Below are positions 23,601 through 34,520 of a stretch of DNA of 59,254 nucleotides, piece after piece. Every line of letters begins with the position of its first letter. Position 1 is the first letter of the stretch. The stretch spans positions 508,191-567,444 of the forward strand of contig NW_006763133.1 of the NCBI RefSeq assembly GCF_000264905.1. The letters are read 5' to 3'. This DNA comes from Stereum hirsutum FP-91666 SS1. Taxonomy: Eukaryota; Basidiomycota; Agaricomycetes; Russulales; Stereaceae. Below the pieces are notes generated by a model. That model saw nothing but the letters and a program-made list of their open reading frames with translations, did not search any database and was not told the origin of the DNA. The translations under genes and the position numbers were made by a program.

Positions 23601-25641
23601 GGCCTGGCATATATTCGCGAGGGCCTGGATAAGGACAGTGTGTATACCTTACCGGCGGGATGTATCTTCGGTATGTCGCTTCACTTTACTTACGAACTCG
23701 ACGCCTGTCTAACAGATATTTGTAAAGCATGTGTCCAAGAGGGTCCAGGTAGTGAAACGAAGTTCCTGAAAGGCCCTTGCATGATATCAAGAAGTCCGGT
23801 GGTCCATCCCGGCGATAGTAAGCCCTCCATTCTTTCCGTATTCCTATCCTGACGACAGACCGGGTAATATTCAGTTCAGCGAGTATGGGCCGTCGGCGAA
23901 CCTCCAAAAGACAAAATATGTTTTTTCAAGGACCTCAAGAACCTCGTCGTCCTTCCTTCAGTGGGTCCGTGACATGCCTTGCTTTGCTGGCTGTGATGTT
24001 AGGAGGATATAGAACTGAGTGATTTACCTCCAGCTGATCCATCGTCGGATACGGACCGCTCGTTAGCATCTATGCTTGGTGGAGGTGATCTCGATGGGTA
24101 CGTACTGCTGCCGCCGTCCACTGTTCCCGTAGCTGAGAGTGCCCACTCGACATTCTCTTTCATATGTCCAGTGATCAGTATGATATCATCATCGACAACG
24201 GAAGCTTGATGCCGGAGGTGCACAGCCAACCCGCGGACTATACTGGCGCGGGAACCAGAACTCTTGATCGCGATGCTACGGTGGATGACATCTGTGACTT
24301 CATCGTAGAGTATATCAATTCCGATGTTCTGGTGGGTATCCCCTGTTATTCCCTAGCTTCTCCCAGCTTATCGTCTTGGTATAGGGTTTGCTCTCAGATA
24401 AACATCTGACCATCGCCGGTGAGTCGGCCATCATATTCAGGCTTGGATTTCCCGTCTGATGATGCATTTTCTCGCTACAGATCAATCCAGGGTAGGTTGT
24501 ACATCCCGTCTTCTATTATCTTGCTTACAAGTATGGGCTACAGGAGGGCACATTCGACCACCGCTGCATGCTCCTTGCAGAGCTTTGTTCGCAAGCCGTA
24601 GATTACCCCAAGAATGGAAAGCCGGTCGACATTTCAGACCTCCCGAGGTCACTCAGCCGCTTCAAACCTGATTGGCATCAAGCCGAAGTCTCAGGCCCTC
24701 GCGAGAACGATTACTACGAGTCGGATCGAGCCCTTGGTCATCTTTTCAGGAACATTGAGCTCATGCCTACCCAGAAGGGTGTCCCTTTGGATGTGCCCAC
24801 TAAACCTACCAATCCAGACATGGATCCGATTTGCCTAGCGATCGCACCACGCGTTCAGCATGTGCTCCTCGACTATGTGGCGCCATCATCCATCTCCACC
24901 GTTGGAAGTATGGCAGGGTCGGATGCGGGCATTGACGGTGCTTTAGATAGGACACCACAAGCACTCTTCGCCAAATATGCCCGCGAACTGCGTTACATAC
25001 GCGTGACACACACGCTCACCGACGCACCTACCGACATCCTCACAGAAGAAGAAGTATTTATCGGTGCCATTCTTTCAAATTGTACACAAGCCCGCTGGCG
25101 CAAAGGTCGTACATACTACATGAAACTCCACACCAGCATGCTTGTCAAGGACATCCGCCAACGTCTCGTAGCTGATCCTACGAAAGCGGATCCACAGACT
25201 TTGAAGCAAGGGCTGAAGGCAGCTTGGGACGCCTATGTTTGGGCTTTGCGGATGCAGGCAGAGAGGGGCACCGGACAGGATGGTGGTGAGATGGAAGGTA
25301 TACAGAGCTTTGGGTGGGTCGTGCTTGGGGTGGTTTTGGACTGTTTGCAGAAGCTTTTGGGCGACTTAGCACCGGTGCCGTCTCAGCCATTACCGACGCC
25401 GCCGAGGACTGCTTCTCCGAGTCCGCCTCCTCACATGTCTCGTGAAGGCTCTGGACGCGACCGTGGCGGACGTGGAGGTAAATTTGGTCGGACGCCAGGC
25501 GATAGAGGAAATCAAGGTGGTCAAGGTGCTAGGCCCGGGGGCGTTCGTGGTGGAGGTGGTCGTAGCGGAGGTCGTGATGGCGGCGGTGGCGGTGGTGCTC
25601 GCAAGGGTGGCGGTGGTGGTGGCGCTCGCAAGGAGAGATGA
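20665..25641 (+). CDS. RNA-dependent RNA polymerase, RNAi type (16 exons, about 1355 aa)
   Basis: Exons are 20665-21022, 21108-21316, 21377-21473, 21530-22277, 22327-22358, 22427-22881, 22952-22962, 23024-23185, 23249-23670, 23728-23817, 23875-23960, 24003-24097, 24172-24331, 24385-24418, 24481-24491 and 24544-25641. All are phase-consistent. The catalytic DLDGD lies at about 919-923 within LGGGDLDGDQYD, the Mg-binding signature of eukaryotic cellular RdRPs. Other family blocks are FLQQRVGHILKNGFEL, EFLAYSTSALREHAVWF, FTATDPSVKV, TDGVGTIS, RPSAYQIRFLGYKG, RPSMRKF and HPGDIQRVWAV. Such enzymes make double-stranded RNA for Dicer in quelling and transposon control. The third intron is GC..AG. 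The last 70 residues form an Arg/Gly-rich tail. The start fits a short N-terminal RNA-binding-like fold, which I infer only from position. Confidence 0.93.
25448..25638 (+). other. RGG-like tail of the RdRP
   Basis: This encodes roughly the last 65 residues of the RdRP: repeated Gly-Arg and Gly-Gly units such as GRDRGGRGG and RGGGGRSGGRDGG, ending in Lys/Arg. RGG tracts bind RNA and drive condensation in many proteins. The DNA is a GGT/GGC-rich minisatellite, so its length may vary between strains. Confidence 0.7.
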
Positions 25642-25947
25642 TGTTGGTGTACACCTGTCTCAGTTGTTTGACAATCCCGGTTCAGAGAAACATGACCTCC
25701 CGTTGCTATTCTGCGTTGATCCTTTGGTTTGATTCGTAGCCATGTTATCCCACTTTATCCTGTTCGTACCTTGCTTCTCGTCTTCCCAGTCCTGTGAATG
25801 GGCCTCTCAATGACAAGAGTCACAAACATAATTTACGATAGCATGTTGATAGCATGACTCGTTGAGCGTAGCCGTTCAAATGCGTATGATATCACGAAGT
25901 TGACTGCCGCTTCAAATCCTCTTTTGCGATATTAATTCAACACCAAG

Positions 25948-26021
25948 GGTTCGATGGCGTAGTTGGTTATCGCATCTGTCTAACACACAGAAGGTCCTCA
26001 GTTCGAGCCTGGGTCGAATCA
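25948..26021 (+). tRNA. tRNA-Val (anticodon AAC)
   Basis: A 74-nt cloverleaf without intron. The acceptor stem is GGTTCGA with TCGAATC (one G-T pair), with discriminator A at 26021. The D arm contains GTAGTTGGTTA. The anticodon stem is TCTGT/ACAGA with loop CTAACAC, so anticodon AAC at 25982-25984. The T arm is CTCAG-TTCGAGC-CTGGG. Both internal promoter boxes are intact. It lies about 300 bp beyond the RdRP stop. Confidence 0.93.
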
Positions 26022-27489
26022 AGTAATTGTTTTCCTTTAGAATCAGGCTTTTTCATATTTTGTCGTTTCAATCATCGTTTAACAGTTGGTTAGAAGTAGG
26101 CAACAGGCTAACACAGCATCGTGTCTATCATCAGCCTAATCCTTTGCTCTGTCGTCGATGGATGACTACAGTATCCGTGAGAATTCGTCGCCTCATCGAG
26201 GAGCGGCCTCTGAACCGTCCGAGTCCCGAGGTTTCGGTGTCCCGATCTTTCTGTCGACGTCGACAACCAATCGACAAGGGCGGGTCCAACTTCATGATTC
26301 ATCACCAGGCAAGACAGGTCGACTAACAACATATGCATGCAGTACACCGTGCATGATGCGCTTATTCCAGCTAACCGTCACCTCTCGAGTAAGTAGACAG
26401 GACAGCTTGAGCGCCAATAGCTCTTGGCATTCCTCAGACCAGCGAACAGTCGGTGCAGAAGTTTGACCCTACTATAGTAACCTCTATTTAGCGCTAAAGT
26501 GAGTTCTTATTTATCTGTTCGATAGTAGTAGTGTATTTGTGGCTGACCAGTTCGTTCGTGGTACTTTCTCGGCGGCAATCTAAATATGTGAGCGCTCTCC
26601 GGACCAAGCACTGTTGCAACCACTGCCATAGATCCATACAGATGCTGGTCCTCTTAGAGATCTTAGAATGGTATAGCGCCTATAAGTACTAGGTCGTCAT
26701 AGAATGAATATCTCGTCCGCCAGTCTTGTGGCACCCGTTGAAAGACGATCCTAATGACTCGGGTAGTAAGTTTCCGTCTCTGACGCACCACCTACTACAT
26801 GATGTCTTATCTGTGAGATCGTCATCGAGAACATCCAGAAGCGCCGTCGAAACGCATTCATGGAGCACGAGCACTCAGTTTTTCAGTTCACGATGCGGCT
26901 TACTCGATGCTGCCGGTGGGTGATGGTGTACGATAGTTATCGACGTGGCAATACCGCTTGCAATACCAACGTATAGATGACCTCAGGTGAGTGAAGCAGC
27001 TTGAATCCTGTACAAGATGGCCTCGTGTCATTGATGCAGTGCGCAAAAACAGGTACGAGTCCTAACACGAAGAAACCTCTCAGAAACGAAACTGACCAGA
27101 TGATACGTAGTCAGCGCTAGTCATCGCCTCAACTCTGAGAAACGGAGTCTTGGGGAGCGCAATCTGACTCACTCCTTCTAAATGTAGACTGATCAAGACA
27201 AGATATCGTCCTTGAAGGAAAACCGGCTCATCGACCGAGGGCCCAGAGTGACGGCATCTTCGAGGTGCGCTCTCACAGTTTCTATGGGTCAGTCATACGG
27301 ACCATTTATCGCACAGTTTATTCTGGTATGACCATAGGGATCCTTGTATCCAGTTATGGACAGCTGTGCATCATCTGGCCATCGGACCAACATGAGCTGT
27401 GCAGCGCGCAATCCATGTACTCTATAACTTGACTCGTCTACCTCGATGAAAGTCCACGGAACGTTTCCCTCTAACTCCCAACCTTCCAT
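26022..27489. other. Gene-free stretch
   Basis: I see no convincing coding frame, RNA gene or repeat between the tRNA and the kinase-TPR gene. The last 200-300 bp presumably hold that gene's promoter. Confidence 0.4.
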
Positions 27490-30400
27490 ATGGCTGAAGT
27501 TATCGCAGTCGTTATTGGCGCTTATCCTGCATTCAGCTTCGCATGGAGTGCTTTGGAAAGGGCGATGGGCATATGCGACTCCATCGAAAGCCGGCGAAGT
27601 CAACTAAAATGTCTTCTGAGTCGCTGTGAGGTCCTCATGCGGGAGATGGCCAACTTTCTAATGGAGCGACGGACTGAGCCGCTGCATGACAGCCTTCTTC
27701 AGATCTTGCAGTGCGTTTCCTCGCGGTTTGTAGTATTCATCGATACTGATAAGAATGGCCATCATTATCCATAGAACTACACAAACGGCGGGAAACACAG
27801 TTGTGAGGCTCAGTGAAAAGGGTTTCCTATGGTGCTTGCTTAATACCGGAGCAATCGACGAAGCGCTCTCAAGTGCTTCGAACTCTATCAACGATGCCGT
27901 TCAGCGCTTCAACGTGGGTTCTCTGTAAATTCCATGTACCCAGAATTCGCTTACACCACTTGTTATAGATTGTGGCCCATCTACGACTCGCCGATCAGCA
28001 AGCACTGATGGAAGAAGCGCGGGAGAAAGATGAATCAGAGCTCGTCAAATACTTGCACCATCTTTCCAGATACGACCACAAGATTCTAAAAGTACTGAAT
28101 GTCCAGGAGGGTCGTCAGCGGCGAATAGAAGACCTACTTGTCGGTCTTACACAGGTATTGGTAATGTTATCGCGCTTTATATTCGTTATTCACATCCATT
28201 TTTCTATCCCGTCAGTACGTATCCGAACTTGGCGAGGAGCGGAAATCCCCTTCTGTCCAGGAAAGGTTTATCAGGAAGGCCTTGGAGACACTGCAAAGAC
28301 ACTCACGACCTCTTAACGGCAGCAATCTATGTGCCCCTCCCGTATGGAACATCACCAGTCTCGAAATCAGTTTCGCGAAGATTGACTGCATCGGTTGTGG
28401 GTCTTTCGGTAGCCTTTATCGCGGAGAATGGGATGGCAGGGTGCGCTCCTCCATTTTTTTCGTGGCAAGAAAGAGATACTAATCTAATATTCTTTGTCGT
28501 AAGGATGTCGCGGTGAAACAGATGACGTTGCAGAACGCCAAGGATGAGAAACGTGTCGAGAAGCAGCGCAAGGTATGTCGACCATAAATGTTTGTGCGCC
28601 GAGACATTTCTAATTACTCTATAGGCTTTCTTGAAGGAAGTCAATGTCTGGTATGTTTTTCGAGAGGACTGGTCTCATTCGCGTCTGACCATTGAGACAT
28701 CTCCAGGACAAATCTTTCGCATCCTAATATTTTGCGGTTCTATGGAGCATGCATGAGCGTAGAACAGGTAAGCTTTATTTTTATAGCGCTTTTCAACGTT
28801 CTGACCATAGCCTTGACGCAGCCATTCATGGTCAGTCAGTATTGCGAGTTTGGCAATATCAATCAGTACATCAAGAAGCATGAGTGTGGGAGAAAAGAGC
28901 GATTGTCGTTGGTCAGTAGACTTCTACACTTGAGCACTCTCCGCGTTGCCTAAGTATACCCTTTTCAGATCGCGGACATTGCTTCAGGTATGGCGTATCT
29001 CCACCGCAAGGACGTTGTGCATGGTGACCTTAAAGGCGTAAGCATTATTTTCTTCGGCTTTTCAATACAATCTTAAGTCCACTTCGCTAGGCCAACGTTC
29101 TCGTGGGAGACGACCGTCACGCCCTCTTGGCGGATTTTGGGATGTCACGGATTGTAGACGATGACCCCAATCGTTCTATGTCAACCACTTCAAATTCGCT
29201 ACAAGGCACAATACGATGGATGGCGCCCGAGCTATTCGACTCTGATGCAAACGTCGAGCGACCCAACAAAGCCTGTGATGTATATAGTTTCGGGATCACT
29301 GCTTGGGAGGTTCGTTCGTATTCCTGAGATAGAGCGTCTGCCATGTTAATTCTATGCTACAGATATTCACCGGAAAAGTGCCTTACGCGGACACCCCCGA
29401 CTTCCAAATCCCCAACACGGTTCAAAAGAAGAAAATACGCCCAAAACTGCCCCCGGGGATCGAAGGCACAACCACTGTCGGAAAACTGATGGTGGAGTGC
29501 TGGGATGCACGACCAGATTCAAGGCCGTCGTTTGCCCGAATCCAGGACGATCTGAAGAAAGCCCCCGCGGCGCCCGATTCATACGGTCAGTTTGGTATCA
29601 TATCACGCATCTCATACCGCTGTCTGACCGCTCCCTCTTAGGCCATGAATTCAGAGCGGTCCCAGCGAGTAAAGCCAGTAGTACGCATCGTTATCGCCAT
29701 CTATTTTTATGCAACAATCTCACCGTTACTTCACAGGCCCCAGATTGCCAGAGGTCTTCATTAGGCCGAAATCCACAGAGCCTCTCGACCTCCCCACTTC
29801 TGACGATGAGACTCTGAGCATCACATCTTCCATGGCTGATTCTCTCGACACTGAGATAGAAGACCTTTTGGCGCTTGCAGACGACGCGGCTCAAGAGAAA
29901 CGCTATGCGGACGGCGCAAAGTTCTACGAGGAGGCTTGGAAGGTCAGCCAGCAGCTTGTTGGTCGCGAGCACGTCGAGTCCTTGGACATCGCCCACCATC
30001 TCGCTGCCATGTGGGCCACATTGGAACGCCACGTCGAAGCCGCGGAGATGTACGAGGAGGTCGTGGCGGGAAGGAGAAAGGCTTTGGGACCATATCACGT
30101 CGACACCCTCGACAGTATGCATTGTCTCGCCACAGAGTACGTCAAGTACAATCAGAGCGACAAGGCTTTGGATCTTGTCGCTGATATTGTGGAGGGGAGG
30201 AAGAGGGTTTTCGGTGGCGAGCACCGCCTCACACTACGGTCTATGCACATGCTTGCTTCCGTCAATGCAGATCTCGCGCGATACACCGAGGCCGCAATAC
30301 TCTTCGAGGAGGTCGTTCAACTGAGAAAAAGAACCCTTGGGGCCGACCACTTCGAGACTATGGACAGTACGAATCACCTGGCGACCGTGTACGCGAAGCT

Positions 30401-31271
30401 ACGCCGCTACAGCGACGCCGCCGAGCTGTACCAGGAAGTACTCTCAGCGAGAGCCACACATCTTGGCGCACACCATCCAGCCACGTTACAGACCAAGCAA
30501 TATCTGGCTGCGTTGTTCGCCGGTCGCCTTAATCGTTATATTGAAGCGGCGCGGTTGTACGAGGAGTTAGTGGAAAGGAGGAAGATATCTCTTGGTCCCA
30601 AACACGCGGATACTCTACGCACCATGCACTTCCTGGCAGCCGTGTACGGCAACCATCTTCATCGATATACGGATGCAGCAGTGATCTTCGAGGAGGTCGT
30701 GGAAGGGCGGAAGGAGGTTCTCGGTTTGGACAACATCGAAACTCTCAAGAGTGCTCATCTACTGGCGGTCATGTATACCGACCTTGGTCGACACGAGTCA
30801 GCCGTCGACCTGTTCGAGGATGTCGCAGCCAGGAGGATCAACATTCTCGGCCCCCATAATCTCACCACACTCTCAAGTCGAGATCGCCTCGCCCACACAC
30901 TGTACCAGCTTCGCCGCTATTTGGAGGCCTCCGCCGTATGGGCGGGTGTCGTCGAAGCGAGACAGAGAGTCCTAGGTATTTCGCACGCAGATACTCTGGA
31001 GAGTATGCTCGACCTTGGAGCAGCTTATGCTCATCTGCATCGTCACGACGACGTTCGAAGGTTGTTATTGGAGGTGGTGGCGGTGCGAGAGAGTGTCTTG
31101 GGTCCCACCCACAGCGACACTGTTGCGAGCAAAGAGATCTTAGCCCGAGCCTATGGGCAACAAGGTGAGGTTCGACTTGCGGAGCCTATGCCCATCAAGG
31201 TGACAGCGCGGTTCAGGAGAAGCCCTGGTTTGGGCAAGGACTTCTTTGGGCCGAGTCCGCCTATATCCTAG
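27490..31271 (+). CDS. MLKL/HeLo-like N-terminal region, TKL kinase and TPR fusion protein (13 exons, about 1029 aa)
   Basis: Exons are 27490-27710, 27775-27913, 27969-28154, 28216-28440, 28504-28572, 28625-28650, 28707-28767, 28822-28911, 28969-29037, 29091-29309, 29363-29585, 29642-29668 and 29737-31271, with phases agreeing to the TAG stop. Residues 1-180 are helical, starting with a hydrophobic helix (IAVVIGAYPAFSFAWSALERA), and resemble the four-helix N-termini of MLKL and fungal HeLo-like death effectors. Residues 240-505 are a complete kinase: GCGSFG loop, VAVK with Lys262, HGDLKGAN with Asp359, DFG at 377-379 and RWMAPE, of the tyrosine-kinase-like class. From about 555, ten 42-residue TPRs of the kinesin-light-chain type follow (pattern A-LYEEVV--R---LG--H-DTL-S). 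The kinase and TPR parts are joined by a 27-nt exon in matching phase, so I treat them as one gene. A sensor-switch-effector role is inferred. Confidence 0.85.
30000..31130 (+). repeat. TPR array, 126-bp coding repeats
   Basis: About ten copies of a 42-codon unit are diverged at DNA level, each with RY-EAA-L-EEVV-GR and LG-H-TL-S landmarks. Divergence is much greater than in the WD40 array at the right edge, so recent copy-number change is not evident. Confidence 0.75.
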
Positions 31272-33200
31272 TGGATTTTATGGTGGTTGGGAACGCGACT
31301 ATATTTGTTTTGATCTCAGACTTAACGAGCTGGATGTATGAAGAGTAGGCGAACAACCCTTTCGTTGCGGACTACATGGACAATGTCTCTGTATTTTTTA
31401 CATTCACTTATATACCATACTTACTGTACAACTTCCTCTTCCTCTACACTGTATTACCTTCTTTCTGTAGTATCATGCAAACCATATAATTCAAGGACGT
31501 GAACAGCCTCCAGCTGAAACTTGAACGAGTATTGCTCATATCTGGCAAGTAAGGCACTGCGGGCGATATTCGGATACAAAGGCAGGGTTTCTGTTGTTCT
31601 TTCGAATAAAAACAGTCCTCCTTTACATGCACAGCACTTGCCAAACCCTAATATGCACAGGAAGAAAAAAGTTTCCATTGCTGAACCGCTTTGAGAACAA
31701 TGCGCAACAAACACCCTACTACCTTGCCAGGCAAACGCGCACAGAACAAACTAGCGACCGAAGTCGAGACCCTTTCAAAACAGAGGACGAGCTCGAGGGA
31801 ATGAAACGATGGAAAGAAAAAAAAAACAGACGAAGGCAGTGAGACCCCATCCATTTCGACGCGTATACACCCGGAACACAATCGCCGTGGCGAACGAAAC
31901 AAAACCACGACGCACCATAGAACATAAGCATCAGAAAGCGCACCGTCAACGGTGGCCGGGGTTCTGTCCACACACGGGATCTATCGTACTCAATCCCACT
32001 AACCCTATACACTTAACAACTCTAAACCTATAGGTCTAAAAAAGTAAGCGCACAAGCCCATAGTGTTGAAAGTAGCATTCACTATAAAACTCACAATCAA
32101 ATGGTTCTATCATCGGTGGGAACGCCGAAGGAAAGGGCATGAGAACAGCGAGACAATCGGAGTTGCTGGGATTGGAGGTCTACAGAGGTCGCGGTCTTGA
32201 CCTGCTCCGCTATACGTTAGGATTAGTGTCCGGGCGCTGATGAAAAGTAAGAGTACCGTGAGGAATGGTTGTATGCCAGAAGCAAAGAGCACGAAAAGAG
32301 AAGAATGATGGCTCGGCGCGAAAGGAGCAACGGCGGAACTGCGTCACAAGTAGGTTGTGGGTAGGACTCACATCCTAACGAGGTTTGAGTAGGTTCTGGG
32401 ATTTGTTCTTCACACCTCCAACCCTCCATAATGTGTACAGGTAGCTCCTAGGCGGCGAGTCTTCAGTATAATCCTTAAGCAGAGGAGCCAGAAGAGCTCA
32501 GATCAATTTGAGCATATATTTGGACACACCTATATAAAGCGTGATTCATGTGTTCATCGTGTCTGGCCGGGGCGTAGTATGGTAAAAGCATGTACCAAAG
32601 TTAAGCAGGCCAAGTATTTTATATTGATTTTCACAGGGACTCACCGTCATTTCGCGCCGGTGGTGGAAACCAGAGGCATCTACGGCCCGACAAAGAATGA
32701 TTTCCATACGGACGCTTTCTCTTGCCATTCTGGAGGGCGACTCGAGGGATCCGCAACGACTTGCGATATCACGAGGTCTAACCTCCGAGTATAATTTATA
32801 GACTGAATATAGTCAACCCGACGAGGATTTCTGTGTGAGACCGAATAGAACGCGAGAAGGATGGAGTAACGTACCTTCGAGTACGGGCCCGGGTTCCGAT
32901 GTATATTTGCCACTGGCAGCGGCAGATCAAAGTGAAGCATGATCGTCGTCCGAGATTAACCTGAAGAGACAAAGCTTGCGTTGGCGGGAAGAGAACGGAA
33001 ATGAGACGAAAAGCGAGGTTCCTGTGCGAACAGACCATGAATATTCCTGTGCAATGAAAGTCCAGGAATAGTACCGTGGCCATCGGTATAGGACCCCAGA
33101 AAAGCAGCCTGTGACGCATATAAGCCTTGAGATAGACACTCTAGGAAGACCAGAAATACACGTCTGATTAGAATGTTTGGGTAAGCATTGGACGTTCTAT
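31272..33200. other. Gene-poor stretch
   Basis: Short open frames on both strands share no family features. I see no RNA gene. A/T-rich stretches at 31380-31480 may contain the 3' end of the kinase-TPR transcript. Confidence 0.4.
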
Positions 33201-33229
33201 ATCCAGATGGTCAATAGGAGGAGTTCAGA

Positions 33230-34520
33230 ATGAAGATATCCGTCTCACGAGCGCGAGAAGACGGCATCGGCTCACACTCCGAAAACGCCAGAGGTATCAT
33301 CGAAAGGCCGCAAGAGCACTTTCTCAAATTTCTGGAAAGTTTTCGCCATGGGCAAGCATAACTTTTCGTTCTCGGAAGAATGTTATGACACGATCTATTA
33401 TCAGAATTACGCCGCCTGACTGCTCGCGACAACCCACGAACTTACCCGCATTGATGCCCCAGGCGTCACCGGTGTAAATGACTTCCTGGAGATGATGTAA
33501 GTTCTTGTCTCTGGGCCAGTGGCGTTAATGGACGCCACCACCACAAATTGAAGCTCTGCGCACCGGCCTATCAAAAAGTTCGGACCAAGGCCGTCAATAT
33601 CCTAGTACAAGAATCGGGGCTAAGGGGGAGTACCTAACTAGGGGTGCTGGGGGATACCGTCAAGCGAATGATGAAGATGAACAGCCGAAACTAGGCACTT
33701 CATGGACCGTTGGCTATCTAAACTCGGCGGTCGAAGTGCTTGAGGCCTGGAGAACATGCACATCAGCTACTGCTTACAATCAGATGTCGGCGTACCTCGC
33801 TGAATAGACGGCAAACTAGCTACCGATGGCTCTCAATCGTCACCATAATATTTGCTGTCTTCCCTAGAAAGTACCTTCAAGTCCTCCTGCTGCTGATTAA
33901 CCGTCTCCTGGACCCATGAGTATGAGGGTCATGCAGAGCACCGACAGTCACCGACCATCAAGGATATAAGCGAGGCTGGGGTTCGGGTCGGAGTCTTAGA
34001 GATATATCATACTTGCCATCAAGACGAATATCATAGAGGTAGTATCTATAAGGACGCCTTGCTCTAAACGGAGAATATTCCACGTCAGACCGTTCAAGCG
34101 AGGATATAAGACGGTTGAGAAATGAGCTACGTGCCGCGATAGATGACTAGAAGCACGAGATCGGACTTGCGCACCTTGGTCTTTCCGAGTACGTCTGCTG
34201 GAAGGAAATAGTATTTGGAGAACGAGCCTGGGTAATGACCTGATGTATGCGTTTGTCCGTCAGTTTCTGAGGGCAAAGACACAACTCAGAGAGAAATACT
34301 TACTGGCGATATACCCAAAATCAAGTGTTACGTACCGCATGAAGCGTAACCTTGACCGACCAGACTAGGGCATGCGGCCATCGCCACCTTCTAGCATCCT
34401 CAATCCTGTCACCTTGATCCAACGTTGATCTCGACACCAGGCAATACTCGACATCCAATGATTTTACCACGCAAACCATGCCGCCATACCTATACCGAAC
34501 GCATCTCATCCAGTACACGT
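33230..34520 (-). pseudogene. Decayed spliced gene, family not recognised
   Basis: Exon-like pieces on the minus strand keep splice borders and protein-like composition but are broken. One piece reads WMSSIAWCRDQRWIKVTG then LEGGDGRMP, a TAG stop at 34367-34365, and VTLDFGYIA up to a GTAAGT donor at 34303. After a 64-nt intron it resumes at 34239 as HYPGSFSKYYFLPADVLGK and ends at a TAG at 34129-34127. Further along, a 40-nt exon (33485-33446, EVIYTGDAWGINA) and the next piece from 33394 (FFRERKVMLAHGENF) are joined by a 51-nt intron. That piece then needs a frame change near 33330 to continue as QKFEKVLLRPFDD. The stops and shifts point to a pseudogene. Upstream frames towards 35060 are even more broken. 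Confidence 0.4.
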
